NCBI GenBank assembly: GCA_019634245.1
Contig: JAHQVR010000317.1
Span: 1 to 31,006, forward strand
From: Gammaproteobacteria bacterium
GTDB lineage: Bacteria; Pseudomonadota; Gammaproteobacteria; Granulosicoccales; Granulosicoccaceae
Reading direction: 5' to 3'
DNA: 31,006 nt
Shown here: piece by piece, positions 18,731-26,776 of the stretch
Position numbering within the stretch: the first letter of the stretch is position 1
Layout: every line of letters begins with the position of its first letter
Translations under genes and position numbers: made by a program
Notes under the pieces: generated by a model
What the model was told of the DNA's origin: nothing
What the model saw: only the letters and a program-made list of their open reading frames with translations
Databases searched by the model: none

Positions 18731-19630
18731 CTAACGGTAGTCCACTACTTTTTGCTCTCGCCAATACACATAAATACCGGACCCTACGATAATGACAATA
18801 CCTAGCCAGGTATATCGATTGGGCCATTCTGCAAACACCCACCAACCCAGTCCGGTTGCTGCGACGATTTCAGTGTAACCAAACGGAGCTAGTAGAGAGG
18901 CGGGTGCTCGTTTGATACCCATTACAACTAACAGGTGACCGAAGGCGGCAATGGCACCAATAACAGCCATCCACATCCATTGCTCGCTAGTGGCGTAGCT
19001 AGGTGCAAAGGAGGATTCTGGCCATTGGGCTGCCAGGAGCAGTGCAAGACTCAATAAGATCGCCGCGCTGAATCCGGACGCGAACTGCATAGTCAGTGGA
19101 TGATCGGTCTGCGAGTGAGCGCGTGTCACCGTTAGATAGCTTGCATAAAGAGTCGCTGCAATAAGTGGCAATACTGAGGCTATATGAAAAGCCTCAGAGC
19201 CAGGTCGGATGATCAGCAAAGCGCCAGCAAATCCGGTTACCACAGCAATTCGGCGGTGCCAACCGACATGCTCACCTAGAAAAAAGGCGCTCATCAAGGT
19301 CAAGATCATCGGTTCAACGAAAAATATCGCTATCGTATCGGCCAAGGGCAGATACTGTAGGCTCCAGAAAAAGCACAATGTGGCAAAAGCCAGTAAGGTG
19401 CCTCGTATGGCATGTATTCGAATCTGTTTTGGCCACAGAAGCTTGGGGGACCTTATCAGTAAGATTACGCAAGCTAGAATCAGAAACTGAAAAAAGAACC
19501 GTCCCCATGTGATCTGCAATGGAGATATGGATTGACCCAAGTATTTGGCGATTGCATCCATCACTGGCACAATGGCAGTACCAGCGGTCATATACACTAT
19601 GCCTTTATGTAAATTTTTTGAAGCTGTCAT
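18731..19630 (-). CDS. EamA/DMT-family transporter
   Basis: This 299-aa membrane protein on the - strand has ten hydrophobic segments in two EamA repeats. Landmarks are TAGTAIVPVMDAIAKYLGQ, WGRFFFQFLILACVILLIR and SLQYLPLADTIAIFFVEPMI in repeat 1, and RAPASLLAPFGYTEIVAATG in repeat 2. It differs clearly from the convergent DMT gene at 17803-18681, with which it shares only 49 bp, so the pair does not look like a recent duplication. The VEPMILTLMSAFFLGEH block is typical of the RhaT/RarD-like branch. Substrate unknown. Its start lies 13 bp from the tandem repeat. Confidence 0.9.
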   Translation of the reverse strand: MTASKNLHKGIVYMTAGTAIVPVMDAIAKYLGQSISPLQITWGRFFFQFLILACVILLIRSPKLLWPKQIRIHAIRGTLLAFATLCFFWSLQYLPLADTIAIFFVEPMILTLMSAFFLGEHVGWHRRIAVVTGFAGALLIIRPGSEAFHIASVLPLIAATLYASYLTVTRAHSQTDHPLTMQFASGFSAAILLSLALLLAAQWPESSFAPSYATSEQWMWMAVIGAIAAFGHLLVVMGIKRAPASLLAPFGYTEIVAATGLGWWVFAEWPNRYTWLGIVIIVGSGIYVYWREQKVVDYR

Positions 19631-19642
19631 GGCTCATGTATC

Positions 19643-19781
19643 GATGGATAGTGTGTCCTGTCAGACAGAGCCAGGAACGGGTCAATTTGGGCTGCTGGGC
19701 AAACCTTATGGGTCAGTCTAAACCACCTGCATGGTGCGTTGGCAGAATGGTGGGTAAATAAAACGGAAGTTGACTGTTGTT
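19643..19781. repeat. Degenerate tandem repeat, copy A
   Basis: Copy A of a direct repeat with a period of 139-140 bp. The first 17 bases (GATGGATAGTGTGTCCT) are identical to copy B, and later blocks TCAGACA, CAGTCT, TTGGCAGA.TGG and CGG.AGTTG recur in the same order and spacing. Near the start is CTGTC-A-GACAG, an odd-centred palindrome. It begins 13 bp from the DMT gene start. Confidence 0.75.
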
Positions 19782-19921
19782 GATGGATAGTGTGTCCTAT
19801 CAGACATCGTCAGGATCGATTCAAAAAAGAACTGCAAGGGAATACCGTTGGGGCAGTCTGATGCAGCGTCGTGTTGTGTTGGCAGATTGGCGTACAAATT
19901 AATCGGTAGTTGTACGGGTAT
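19782..19921. repeat. Degenerate tandem repeat, copy B
   Basis: Copy B follows copy A directly. Besides the shared blocks, it has a 7-bp inverted repeat, ATCAGAC at 19799-19805 and GTCTGAT at 19856-19862, that could pair over 50 bases. The copies have diverged noticeably between the conserved blocks, so the duplication is not recent, or the blocks are kept by selection. Confidence 0.72.
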
Positions 19922-19936
19922 TATTTACCCCGTTTT
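19914..19936 (+). terminator. Terminator-like hairpin just before maiA
   Basis: ACGGGTA pairs with TACCCCGT around the loop TTATT, leaving one bulged C, and is followed by TTTT at 19933-19936. It lies between the repeat and the maiA ribosome binding site (GGGAGGG at 19946-19952). It could be a weak attenuator in the maiA leader or a chance structure; the U-tract is short. Confidence 0.35.
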
Positions 19937-19959
19937 GGAACTTATGGGAGGGCAAGTCA

Positions 19960-20610
19960 ATGCACTATACGTTACATAATTATTTCCGCTCATCGACATC
20001 AGCGCGGGTGCGCATGGCATTGGCGCTAAAGGGCATCGAGTATACGTACAAAAGCTATTCTCTATTGGAGAATGAGCACAGAGACAAACCCTATTTAGCG
20101 CTCAACCCTGAAGGATTGGTGCCCGCACTGGAAACCCAGGACGGGACCATCAGCCAATCTATGGCGATTTTGGAATACCTTGAAGATGTGCACCCAACGC
20201 CAGCATTATTGCCCAGCACTCCGATTGAGAAAGCACGTGTGCGCTCTCTTGCTCATAGTATTGCGTTGGATATTCACCCCGTAAATAACCTCCGATTGCT
20301 CCGGTATATTAGATCGGAGTTCGGTGCAGACGATGAGGGGGTAGCCAAGTGGTTTAAACACTGGGTAAAAGAGATGTTTGTACCCTTGGAAAAACGCCTG
20401 AGTATGGAGGCCGATACCGGGGATTATTGTCACGGTTCGTCTCCTACGATCGCCGATGTTTGCCTGGTGGCACAAGTGGCCAATAATCAGCGCTTCAACG
20501 TCTCTATGAAAGACTATCCAACAATCAATCGAATAAACGCTTTGTGTCTTGAGTCACCGGCCTTTCAGGCCGGAATGCCGATGAACCAACCCGATGCCCC
20601 CACATCTTAG
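19960..20610 (+). CDS. maiA: Maleylacetoacetate isomerase / zeta-class glutathione S-transferase
   Basis: This 216-aa protein has the length and two-domain layout of the zeta GST family, which isomerises maleylacetoacetate to fumarylacetoacetate in tyrosine degradation using glutathione. The N-terminal motif is SSTSARVRMALALKG at about 11-25; the family usually reads SSCSxRVR, so the Cys is replaced by Thr13 while the Ser residues remain. The glutathione-binding NPEGLVPALE and QSMAILEYLED are present, as is the C-terminal TIADVCLVAQ. A strong GGGAGGG ribosome binding site precedes the ATG. No fahA or hmgA is nearby, so the actual substrate may differ. Confidence 0.85.
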   Translation: MHYTLHNYFRSSTSARVRMALALKGIEYTYKSYSLLENEHRDKPYLALNPEGLVPALETQDGTISQSMAILEYLEDVHPTPALLPSTPIEKARVRSLAHSIALDIHPVNNLRLLRYIRSEFGADDEGVAKWFKHWVKEMFVPLEKRLSMEADTGDYCHGSSPTIADVCLVAQVANNQRFNVSMKDYPTINRINALCLESPAFQAGMPMNQPDAPTS

Positions 20611-20694
20611 TCATCACTGAGGGGGTGTGCTGTGAAGTCTTTGGGTGGTAGGACGCTAGCGTGCGCTTACGTGGCTGAAAGATTCACTGTGTTG

Positions 20695-23553
20695 TTAGCT
20701 GGCTTTTCTCGTCGCTCGTTTTTTCTTTGTCGTGACTGGTTTTAGCATTTTCTTTAAGTAGTAACCGGTATAGGATTTTTTCAATTTGGCGATATCTTCC
20801 GGAGTCCCTGTTCCAACCACCGTGCCTCCACCGTCACCACCTTCAGGGCCTAGATCGATGATCCAATCGGCACATTTAATGACATCCAGGTTGTGCTCGA
20901 TCACCAGAACGGTGTTACCGGCATCTCGTAATCGTGCCAGTACAATCAGTAATGCACGGACATCTTCAAAATGAAGTCCGGTGGTGGGTTCGTCCAACAC
21001 ATACAGGGTATTGCCGGTGTCGCGTTTGGAGAGCTCCCGGGCTAACTTAATTCGTTGAGCTTCTCCACCGGAGAGAGTTGTAGCGTTCTGTCCTAGTGTT
21101 ATATAAGACAAGCCTACATCCATCAGAGTTTGTAATTTACGATGTAAATTAGGCACCGCGGAAAAGAACTGATGCGCCTGCTCCACCGTCATTTCTAACA
21201 CTTCGTGAATGTTCTTCCCTTTATAACGAATATCCAACGTTTCGCGGTTGTACCGTTTAGCTTCACAGATATCACATGGGACATAGACATCGGGCAAGAA
21301 ATGCATCTCCACTTTGATCAAGCCATCTCCTTGGCAAGCCTCACAACGCCCACCTTTTACATTGAAGCTGAAGCGTCCAGTTTTATAACCTCTGGACCGG
21401 GCTTCTTGAGTACCGGCGAACAAATCACGAATAATTGAGAACAAGCCGGAATAGGTGGCGGGATTGCTGCGCGGGGTACGACCTATTGGGCTTTGATTGA
21501 TTTCCACTATCTTATCCAGTGATTCCCAACCACTGATGGAATCAACCGGTGCTATGGTTTGCTTTGAGCCGTTAATTTCGCTGGTTAGATAACGTGTCAA
21601 AGTATCGTTTATCAATGTTGATTTACCCGAGCCAGACACTCCCGTTACGACAGTGAACACACCCTGAGGTAGGTGTACCTTGATGCCTTTTAAATTGTTT
21701 CCACGAGCACCTTCGATAGTGATCCAATTGTCACCGGGCTTTGTTCGTTTTGGGATAGTGATTGTTTTTTTACCCGAGAGATACTGTCCAGTTAGGGAGT
21801 CTTTGCTCGACATAATGTTGGATAGTTTGCCTGAGCCGACAATAGAACCTCCGTGAACACCTGCGCCAGGACCAATATCCACAATAAAATCAGCCGCTCG
21901 AATCGCATCTTCGTCATGCTCAACCACGATTACGGTATTACCCAAATCGCGCAGATGGCATAGGGTGCTGAGAAGTCGGTCGTTGTCCCGTTGATGCAGT
22001 CCTATAGAAGGTTCGTCAAGAACGTACATAACACCCATAAGACCAGCGCCTATTTGACTGGCCAAACGAATTCTCTGGGCTTCCCCTCCAGAGAGCGTAT
22101 CAGCGCCACGATTTAGCGATAGATAGTCAAGCCCTACGTTAATTAGAAAGTCGAGCCGCTGGGTGATTTCCGCAATGATCTTATCGGCAATGTCTTTACG
22201 CTGACCCGAGAGTTTCAAGCTCATGATCAACTGATGTGCATTGGCGATAGAAAGAGCTGTGATGTCGGGTAGTGTGTGCCCGTCGACGAATACGTGTCGA
22301 GCGACAAGATTTAATCGATGGCCTTGGCAGGATTCACACAACTTGTTACTGATGAGCTTAGATAATTCTTCTCGTACGCCGTTGGATTCGGTTTCTCGGT
22401 AGCGCCGGTTCAGTGTAGGAATTATTCCTTCAAAAGTTCGTGAATGTTCACGGCTGGCTTTCCCACGCTCACTGGTATAGGTGAAATTAATAATCTCTTC
22501 ACCACTACCTTGAAGAATCACGCCACGGGCTTTTTTCGATAGTTTCGCAAAGGGTTTTTCAACATCAAATTTGAAGTGCCTAGCCAGTGATTGAATCATT
22601 TGGAAATAGTAGGTGGTGCTTCGATCCCACCCTCGCACTGCACCATCGGCCAAACTCAAATTCGGATCGGTGACAACTAATTCGGGATCAAAAAACTGGG
22701 ATACACCTAATCCGTCGCACTCTTCGCAGGCACCGTGAGGACTGTTGAAGGAAAAAGATCTTGGTTCTAATGGCGGAATGGAAAACCCACATTGACTGCA
22801 GGCGTACAGTGTTGAGAAAACCACATCTTCGCCTGATTGGTCTAAGGCCGTGACAATCGCTGTACCTTCGCCCAGTTGGGTGGCAGTCTCTAAAGATTCA
22901 GCTAGCCGCAAATTTAGATCTGGACGAACTTTGAATCGATCTACCACAACATCAATGGCGTTTTTTCGCTTGGCGTTGAGTTTTAATTCATCATCAAGTT
23001 CGTGAATGTTTCCATTGATTCTCACACGCAGATAGCCCTGGGCTTTAAGATTCTCCAAGACTTGTTTGTGATCCCCTTTTTTGTCCCTAATGATGGGGGC
23101 GAGTAACGCTAAGGCTTCACCTTTTGGTCGAGCCAGAATATGGTCGACCATTTGCGAAATAGTTTGTGCTTCGAGGGCTTCTCCATGTGTGGGGCAGGTT
23201 GGGGTGCCCACTCGCGCAAACAACAATCTCAGATAATCGTAGATTTCTGTGATCGTACCGACGGTTGAGCGCGGATTATGCGACGTCGACTTTTGCTCGA
23301 TGGAGATCGCCGGAGACAGCCCATCGATCATATCGACGTCCGGTTTCTCCATCACCGACAAAAATTGGCGGGCATAGGCTGAAAGGGATTCAACATAACG
23401 ACGCTGGCCCTCAGCGAACAGGGTGTCAAACGCCAGAGACGATTTACCCGAGCCGGAGAGACCGGTGATGACCACCAGTTTATCTCGGGGCAGGTCGAGA
23501 TCGACCCCTTTTAAATTGTGCGTACGCGCACCACGGATGCGAATGCTGTCCAT
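20695..23553 (-). CDS. uvrA: Excinuclease ABC subunit UvrA
   Basis: This 952-aa protein (E. coli 940) is the damage-recognition ATPase of nucleotide excision repair, working with UvrB and UvrC. It carries two ABC modules: Walker [10 protein letters not shown] at 31-39 and GVSGSGKST near residue 640, each followed by LSGGEAQRI signatures. The DNA-binding zinc site CSQC/CEEC lies near residues 250-280, and a C-terminal zinc module CEACQGDG...CDIC near 740. The N-terminus [20 protein letters not shown] is standard. It is convergent with maiA and divergent from the MFS gene; no LexA-box match was found upstream. Confidence 0.99.
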   Translation of the reverse strand: MDSIRIRGARTHNLKGVDLDLPRDKLVVITGLSGSGKSSLAFDTLFAEGQRRYVESLSAYARQFLSVMEKPDVDMIDGLSPAISIEQKSTSHNPRSTVGTITEIYDYLRLLFARVGTPTCPTHGEALEAQTISQMVDHILARPKGEALALLAPIIRDKKGDHKQVLENLKAQGYLRVRINGNIHELDDELKLNAKRKNAIDVVVDRFKVRPDLNLRLAESLETATQLGEGTAIVTALDQSGEDVVFSTLYACSQCGFSIPPLEPRSFSFNSPHGACEECDGLGVSQFFDPELVVTDPNLSLADGAVRGWDRSTTYYFQMIQSLARHFKFDVEKPFAKLSKKARGVILQGSGEEIINFTYTSERGKASREHSRTFEGIIPTLNRRYRETESNGVREELSKLISNKLCESCQGHRLNLVARHVFVDGHTLPDITALSIANAHQLIMSLKLSGQRKDIADKIIAEITQRLDFLINVGLDYLSLNRGADTLSGGEAQRIRLASQIGAGLMGVMYVLDEPSIGLHQRDNDRLLSTLCHLRDLGNTVIVVEHDEDAIRAADFIVDIGPGAGVHGGSIVGSGKLSNIMSSKDSLTGQYLSGKKTITIPKRTKPGDNWITIEGARGNNLKGIKVHLPQGVFTVVTGVSGSGKSTLINDTLTRYLTSEINGSKQTIAPVDSISGWESLDKIVEINQSPIGRTPRSNPATYSGLFSIIRDLFAGTQEARSRGYKTGRFSFNVKGGRCEACQGDGLIKVEMHFLPDVYVPCDICEAKRYNRETLDIRYKGKNIHEVLEMTVEQAHQFFSAVPNLHRKLQTLMDVGLSYITLGQNATTLSGGEAQRIKLARELSKRDTGNTLYVLDEPTTGLHFEDVRALLIVLARLRDAGNTVLVIEHNLDVIKCADWIIDLGPEGGDGGGTVVGTGTPEDIAKLKKSYTGYYLKKMLKPVTTKKKRATRKAS

Positions 23554-23598
23554 TGCTTGTAATATACCTCGGATCTAAACCTGTCGGGCACCTACCGC

Positions 23599-24846
23599 TT
23601 GTCTCCCGCTGAATCTTCAAAATTATTGCCCGCCGAACGGCGTGCAACCTGGTCTTTGGCACTGATTTATATGGTGCGTATGCTCGGGTTGTTTATCGTG
23701 CTGCCCGTGTTCTCCCTGTTTGCAGACGGCTATGAGCACAGCACCCCCTTTTTAGTGGGGTTGGCTATTGGCATTTACGGCCTGCTGCAGGCTTGTCTGC
23801 AGATCCCTTTTGGGATGGCTAGTGACCGTTTCGGTAGAAAACCAGTGATCACTGCCGGCTTGCTGTTGTTGATTCTGGGCAGCGTTATCGCCGCTGTTGC
23901 CGATTCTATTTACTGGGTGATCATCGGCCGAGCGCTGCAAGGGGCCGGCGCGATTGCCGCTGTGCTCATGGCGTTGGCCGCTGATCTGACTCGAGACTCT
24001 CAGAGAACAAAAATAATGGCGTTGCTTGGTGTGAGCATCGGTCTGTCATTCATCCTATCGCTGATACTTGGCCCGCTGTTAATTACACGCTATTCGATCG
24101 ATGCACTGTTCTGGTTCTCAGCTTTGACGGCGCTTGTGGCCATGCTGATTCTGCATGTCGCTGTTCCGTCACCGGAGAATCCGCGTTCCCTCTCTAATCG
24201 AGAATCGGTCTCAGCCCGGGAGGTTCGGGTGCTGATCAAAGACCCTCAGCTGCTTAGACTGGACGTCAGTGTCTTTGTATTACACCTGTTGATAACCGCG
24301 CTCTTTGTAGCTTTTCCTCTCGCGTTACGCGATGCCGGGTTGATTGAGAGCCGACATTGGCAAGTCTACCTCGGGGCGATGCTGGCCTCTGTGTTGATCA
24401 CCTTGCCGCTACTGGTTATTGCCGAGCGTAAAGCGATGAGAGCGGTCATATTGCTGGCGATCGCGATGATGATGATTACTCAAGTATTGTTGGGTGTGTC
24501 GAAAGATGCGCTGTTGTGGCTCATCCTGTCAATTGCTCTGTTTTTCTGTTTTCTTAACACACTGGAAGCCTTGCTACCCTCGTTGGTATCGAGGCGCGCA
24601 CCACCTGATGCCAAGGGTAGTGTCATGGGCATCTACTCGAGCTCGCAATTTATGGGAGCGTTTGTCGGTGGTGCTGGGGGAGGTTGGCTGTATGGCTCAA
24701 TAGGGCATGTAGGCTTGTTCATGACTTTGGCCGGTATTTGCGCTCTGTGGCTCGCATTTTTGTTCGGTTTTGAATCACCTGCTAAATCGTCACGTAAATC
24801 ATCGTCCACCGGCCTTAGCGCCCCGAACCCTTCGAAAGGCAGTTGA
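23599..24846 (+). CDS. MFS transporter, YajR-like
   Basis: This 415-aa, twelve-helix permease resembles E. coli YajR: ERRATWSLALIYMVRMLGLF, YGLLQACLQIPFGMASDRFG with motif A DRFGRKP, GRALQGAGAIAAVLMALAAD, and the C-terminal half segment LEALLPSLVS. The C-terminal soluble YAM domain of YajR is absent. It is a proton-driven efflux candidate of unknown substrate. The start is uncertain: TTG at 23599 is chosen, but TTG at 23626 lines up with the internal YajR Met; no ATG is available. It sits between uvrA and ssb, as in Pseudomonas. Confidence 0.88.
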   Translation: MSPAESSKLLPAERRATWSLALIYMVRMLGLFIVLPVFSLFADGYEHSTPFLVGLAIGIYGLLQACLQIPFGMASDRFGRKPVITAGLLLLILGSVIAAVADSIYWVIIGRALQGAGAIAAVLMALAADLTRDSQRTKIMALLGVSIGLSFILSLILGPLLITRYSIDALFWFSALTALVAMLILHVAVPSPENPRSLSNRESVSAREVRVLIKDPQLLRLDVSVFVLHLLITALFVAFPLALRDAGLIESRHWQVYLGAMLASVLITLPLLVIAERKAMRAVILLAIAMMMITQVLLGVSKDALLWLILSIALFFCFLNTLEALLPSLVSRRAPPDAKGSVMGIYSSSQFMGAFVGGAGGGWLYGSIGHVGLFMTLAGICALWLAFLFGFESPAKSSRKSSSTGLSAPNPSKGS

Positions 24847-24858
24847 TCGTTCCGGCGC

Positions 24859-24885
24859 TTGCCGAGGCCCGCTTTGGGGTAAAAT
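24859..24885 (+). promoter_or_regulatory. Putative ssb promoter
   Basis: TTGCCG at 24859-24864 and TAAAAT at 24880-24885, 15 bp apart, resemble a sigma-70 promoter with a slightly short spacer. It lies about 105 bp before the ssb start, just after the MFS stop. Confidence 0.35.
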
Positions 24886-24990
24886 GTGAGGGTCGCTGGC
24901 GGGCAGGTTCAGATCAACTTCGACCCGCGACGACTCATTGAAAACACTCTGACGGACATTGAGTGACTACTAACGACAGGAGAGTAAAAG

Positions 24991-25449
24991 ATGGCACGTG
25001 GAATCAACAAAGTAATTCTGGTTGGTAATTTGGGCGCCGATCCAGAGGTGCGCTATACACCCAGCGGCAGCGCAGTCACCAGCTTGCGCTTGGCAACGTC
25101 GGAATCCTGGACCGATAAAAATACCGGAGAGAAACAGGAGCGCACCGAATGGCATCGCGTCACCCTGTTCAATCGGCTGGGTGAGATCGCTGGTGAATAC
25201 TGTAAAAAAGGCTCCCAGGTGTATATCGAGGGTTCAATCCGAACGGACAAATACCAAGATAAAAATACCGGTGAAGATCGCTACTCAACACAAATCATCG
25301 CCAACAACATGCAACTCTTAGGCGGTCGGGGTGATTCAAGCGGTGGCGCAGGCAATTTTTCAAATAATTCCAAGCCACAGCCCAAAGTGGCGGAACCGGC
25401 CATGGCGACAGCGGCCGGTGCAGAATTTGATGATGACATTCCATTTTAG
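24991..25449 (+). CDS. ssb: Single-stranded DNA-binding protein
   Basis: This 152-aa SSB has an N-terminal OB fold (residues 1-110: [56 protein letters not shown]), a Gly/Ser/Asn-rich linker, and the acidic interaction tip DDDIPF. It binds ssDNA as a tetramer and recruits repair and replication partners. AGGAGAG at 24978-24984 is a strong ribosome binding site. It follows uvrA and the MFS gene, a conserved neighbourhood. Confidence 0.99.
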   Translation: MARGINKVILVGNLGADPEVRYTPSGSAVTSLRLATSESWTDKNTGEKQERTEWHRVTLFNRLGEIAGEYCKKGSQVYIEGSIRTDKYQDKNTGEDRYSTQIIANNMQLLGGRGDSSGGAGNFSNNSKPQPKVAEPAMATAAGAEFDDDIPF

Positions 25450-25480
25450 ACACACCGTCTGACATTTAGAAATACCCGTG

Positions 25481-25513
25481 ACTCCTGCCATTGAACCGTC
25501 AATGTGCAGGAGT
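25481..25513 (+). terminator. Strong hairpin after ssb, terminator-like
   Basis: A 14-bp stem pairs ACTCCTGCCATTGA with TCAATG-T-GCAGGAGT around an ACCG loop with one bulged T. It starts 32 bases after the ssb stop. Only TTTAG follows, so it lacks a proper U-tract. It probably ends or protects the ssb mRNA; it could also act for the convergent SDR transcript. Confidence 0.55.
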
Positions 25514-25658
25514 TTAGAGACTACTAGTAAAGATTACCCGCGTTTGCTTTACCAACACCCGGCCTACACTAAATTTTTCGTATTAATGGAACGGGAATGT
25601 GCAAGTGATTTCGAGCGAGCACTTTTTACCAACTCAGGCTTCCAACCAAACCGCCGTG

Positions 25659-26435
25659 TTAGTCGATTAAGCCCACCAATCTGCGGTTTTCATCGGTTTT
25701 TATACTGAAATCTGTACCGTCATAAGGTTTACCTGCATCGGTACATAGCCAAGCGATAGCGCGTGCCGGCCAACTTGGATCAATGTGATCATCAAAGCTC
25801 ATTTGACTGACCGGGTTGATACCCGATGCTTTGATCTTTACTTGCATATCCGTAGCTACCGTGCCAGGGCTTAGTCCAACCACTCGTATTCCTTGTTCAG
25901 CGTACTCTTTGTGAATGCAGGTCGTCAGAGATAACACGGCCGCTTTTGAAACACAGTAATGGCTCCATCCTTCGAGCGCGTGGGTTGCCGCACCCGAGCT
26001 TAGATTGATAATGGTGCCATCACCTTGAGAGCACATGTGCGGTAGTGAGGCTCGGACCGCATGGTAGACACCTTTGACATTGATATCGATCACTTGACTC
26101 CATTGGCCTGGCTCGGAATCACCGATACGCGCGATAGGATCGATCACACCTGCGTTGTTGATCAAAATATCCAGCCGGCCAAAGTGATCAATCGCGGACT
26201 GAACGGCCTGTTCCACATCCTCATAACGGCTGACATCACAGCCAACCGCAATGGCCTTACCACCCGCATCGTTAATATCATCAGCTACCGTTTGCATCGC
26301 CTCCAAGCTGCGAGCGGTGAGTACTACCGATGCCCCTAAGGACGCAAATTCTCTTGCGGCAGACTCCCCGATGCCGCGACTCGCACCGGTGATTATGGCG
26401 GTTTTTCCAGAAAGGCTTGTCAGGTTTGCGGACAT
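25659..26435 (-). CDS. SDR-family oxidoreductase
   Basis: This 258-aa protein is a classical short-chain dehydrogenase/reductase. The nucleotide-binding TGASRGIG is at 16-23, NNAG lies near residue 92, and the catalytic Tyr160-Lys164 (YCVSK) is preceded by the Ser of LSSGAA. LSPGTVATDM follows. Arg36-type residues after the second strand (LTARS) hint at NADP(H), but this is weak. The substrate is unknown. It stands alone, convergent with ssb and divergent from metK. Confidence 0.92.
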   Translation of the reverse strand: MSANLTSLSGKTAIITGASRGIGESAAREFASLGASVVLTARSLEAMQTVADDINDAGGKAIAVGCDVSRYEDVEQAVQSAIDHFGRLDILINNAGVIDPIARIGDSEPGQWSQVIDINVKGVYHAVRASLPHMCSQGDGTIINLSSGAATHALEGWSHYCVSKAAVLSLTTCIHKEYAEQGIRVVGLSPGTVATDMQVKIKASGINPVSQMSFDDHIDPSWPARAIAWLCTDAGKPYDGTDFSIKTDENRRLVGLID

Positions 26436-26776
26436 ATCTCTTTTACGGCCAGGTTGGATGAATGGTATTTCTAATAGAGCCAGTATACAAACTGGACCAA
26501 CGGACTGTTGGCGGGGCTTTCTGAGTGGCCGGATTTAATCGAGTTTCGCCGTGATTGGTCGGAACCTCGGCGATTCTGAAGCGGCCGCCCACCAGTCCAG
26601 TCGCAGGCGGGCCATTGGTAACCCGTGGATTTGCTCAGTTTGAGAGCTGAGTGGCCAGAACAGGTTGATCGAGGACGCTTTTAAGCCAAAAATTATGATT
26701 ATATAAAGATTTCTTTATGTGATTTGCTGTACAATCGCCCCTCAGTTTTCAACAGAACAGTCAAGAGTATCGATAG
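26436..26776. other. Gene-free region upstream of metK
   Basis: This 341-bp spacer lies between the divergent SDR and metK genes. It is GC-rich and structured in its middle (26575-26660): GGCCA at 26610-26614 can pair with TGGCC at 26652-26656, enclosing CTCAG/CTGAG. It then turns AT-rich from about 26680, ending in a TACAAT -10-like element. I see no known SAM or SAH riboswitch pattern and no MetJ box (AGACGTCT). Confidence 0.5.
26730..26735 (+). promoter_or_regulatory. Putative metK -10 element
   Basis: TACAAT preceded by a strongly AT-rich stretch (26686-26720) looks like a sigma-70 -10 element with an UP-like region; no good -35 is found at the proper distance. Transcription starting here would leave a leader of about 35 nt. 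Confidence 0.35.

Larger units (their letters stand above)
19631..19959. other. Divergent intergenic region filled by a tandem duplication
   Basis: This 329-bp spacer separates the divergent DMT (-) and maiA (+) genes and should hold both promoters. Almost all of it consists of two degenerate direct repeats of about 140 bp (entries 19643-19781 and 19782-19921), followed by a small terminator-like hairpin and the maiA ribosome binding site. I found no convincing coding frame in it. Confidence 0.7.

Noticed and set aside
17803..19630. Two neighbouring DMT transporters as an inverted gene duplication
   Set aside because: The two proteins differ strongly in sequence throughout, beyond the general family pattern.
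19519..19761. 80-aa + strand frame running into repeat copy A
   Set aside because: Mostly antisense to the DMT gene, and the frame is not kept in repeat copy B.
25478..25708. 76-aa + strand frame after ssb
   Set aside because: It begins inside the strong hairpin with a GTG, lacks a ribosome binding site, and overlaps the end of the SDR gene; nothing in it is recognisable.
26436..26776. Possible SAM/SAH riboswitch or MetJ box before metK
   Set aside because: I looked for the SAH riboswitch core and AGACGTCT repeats and saw neither; left as an unexplained structured region.
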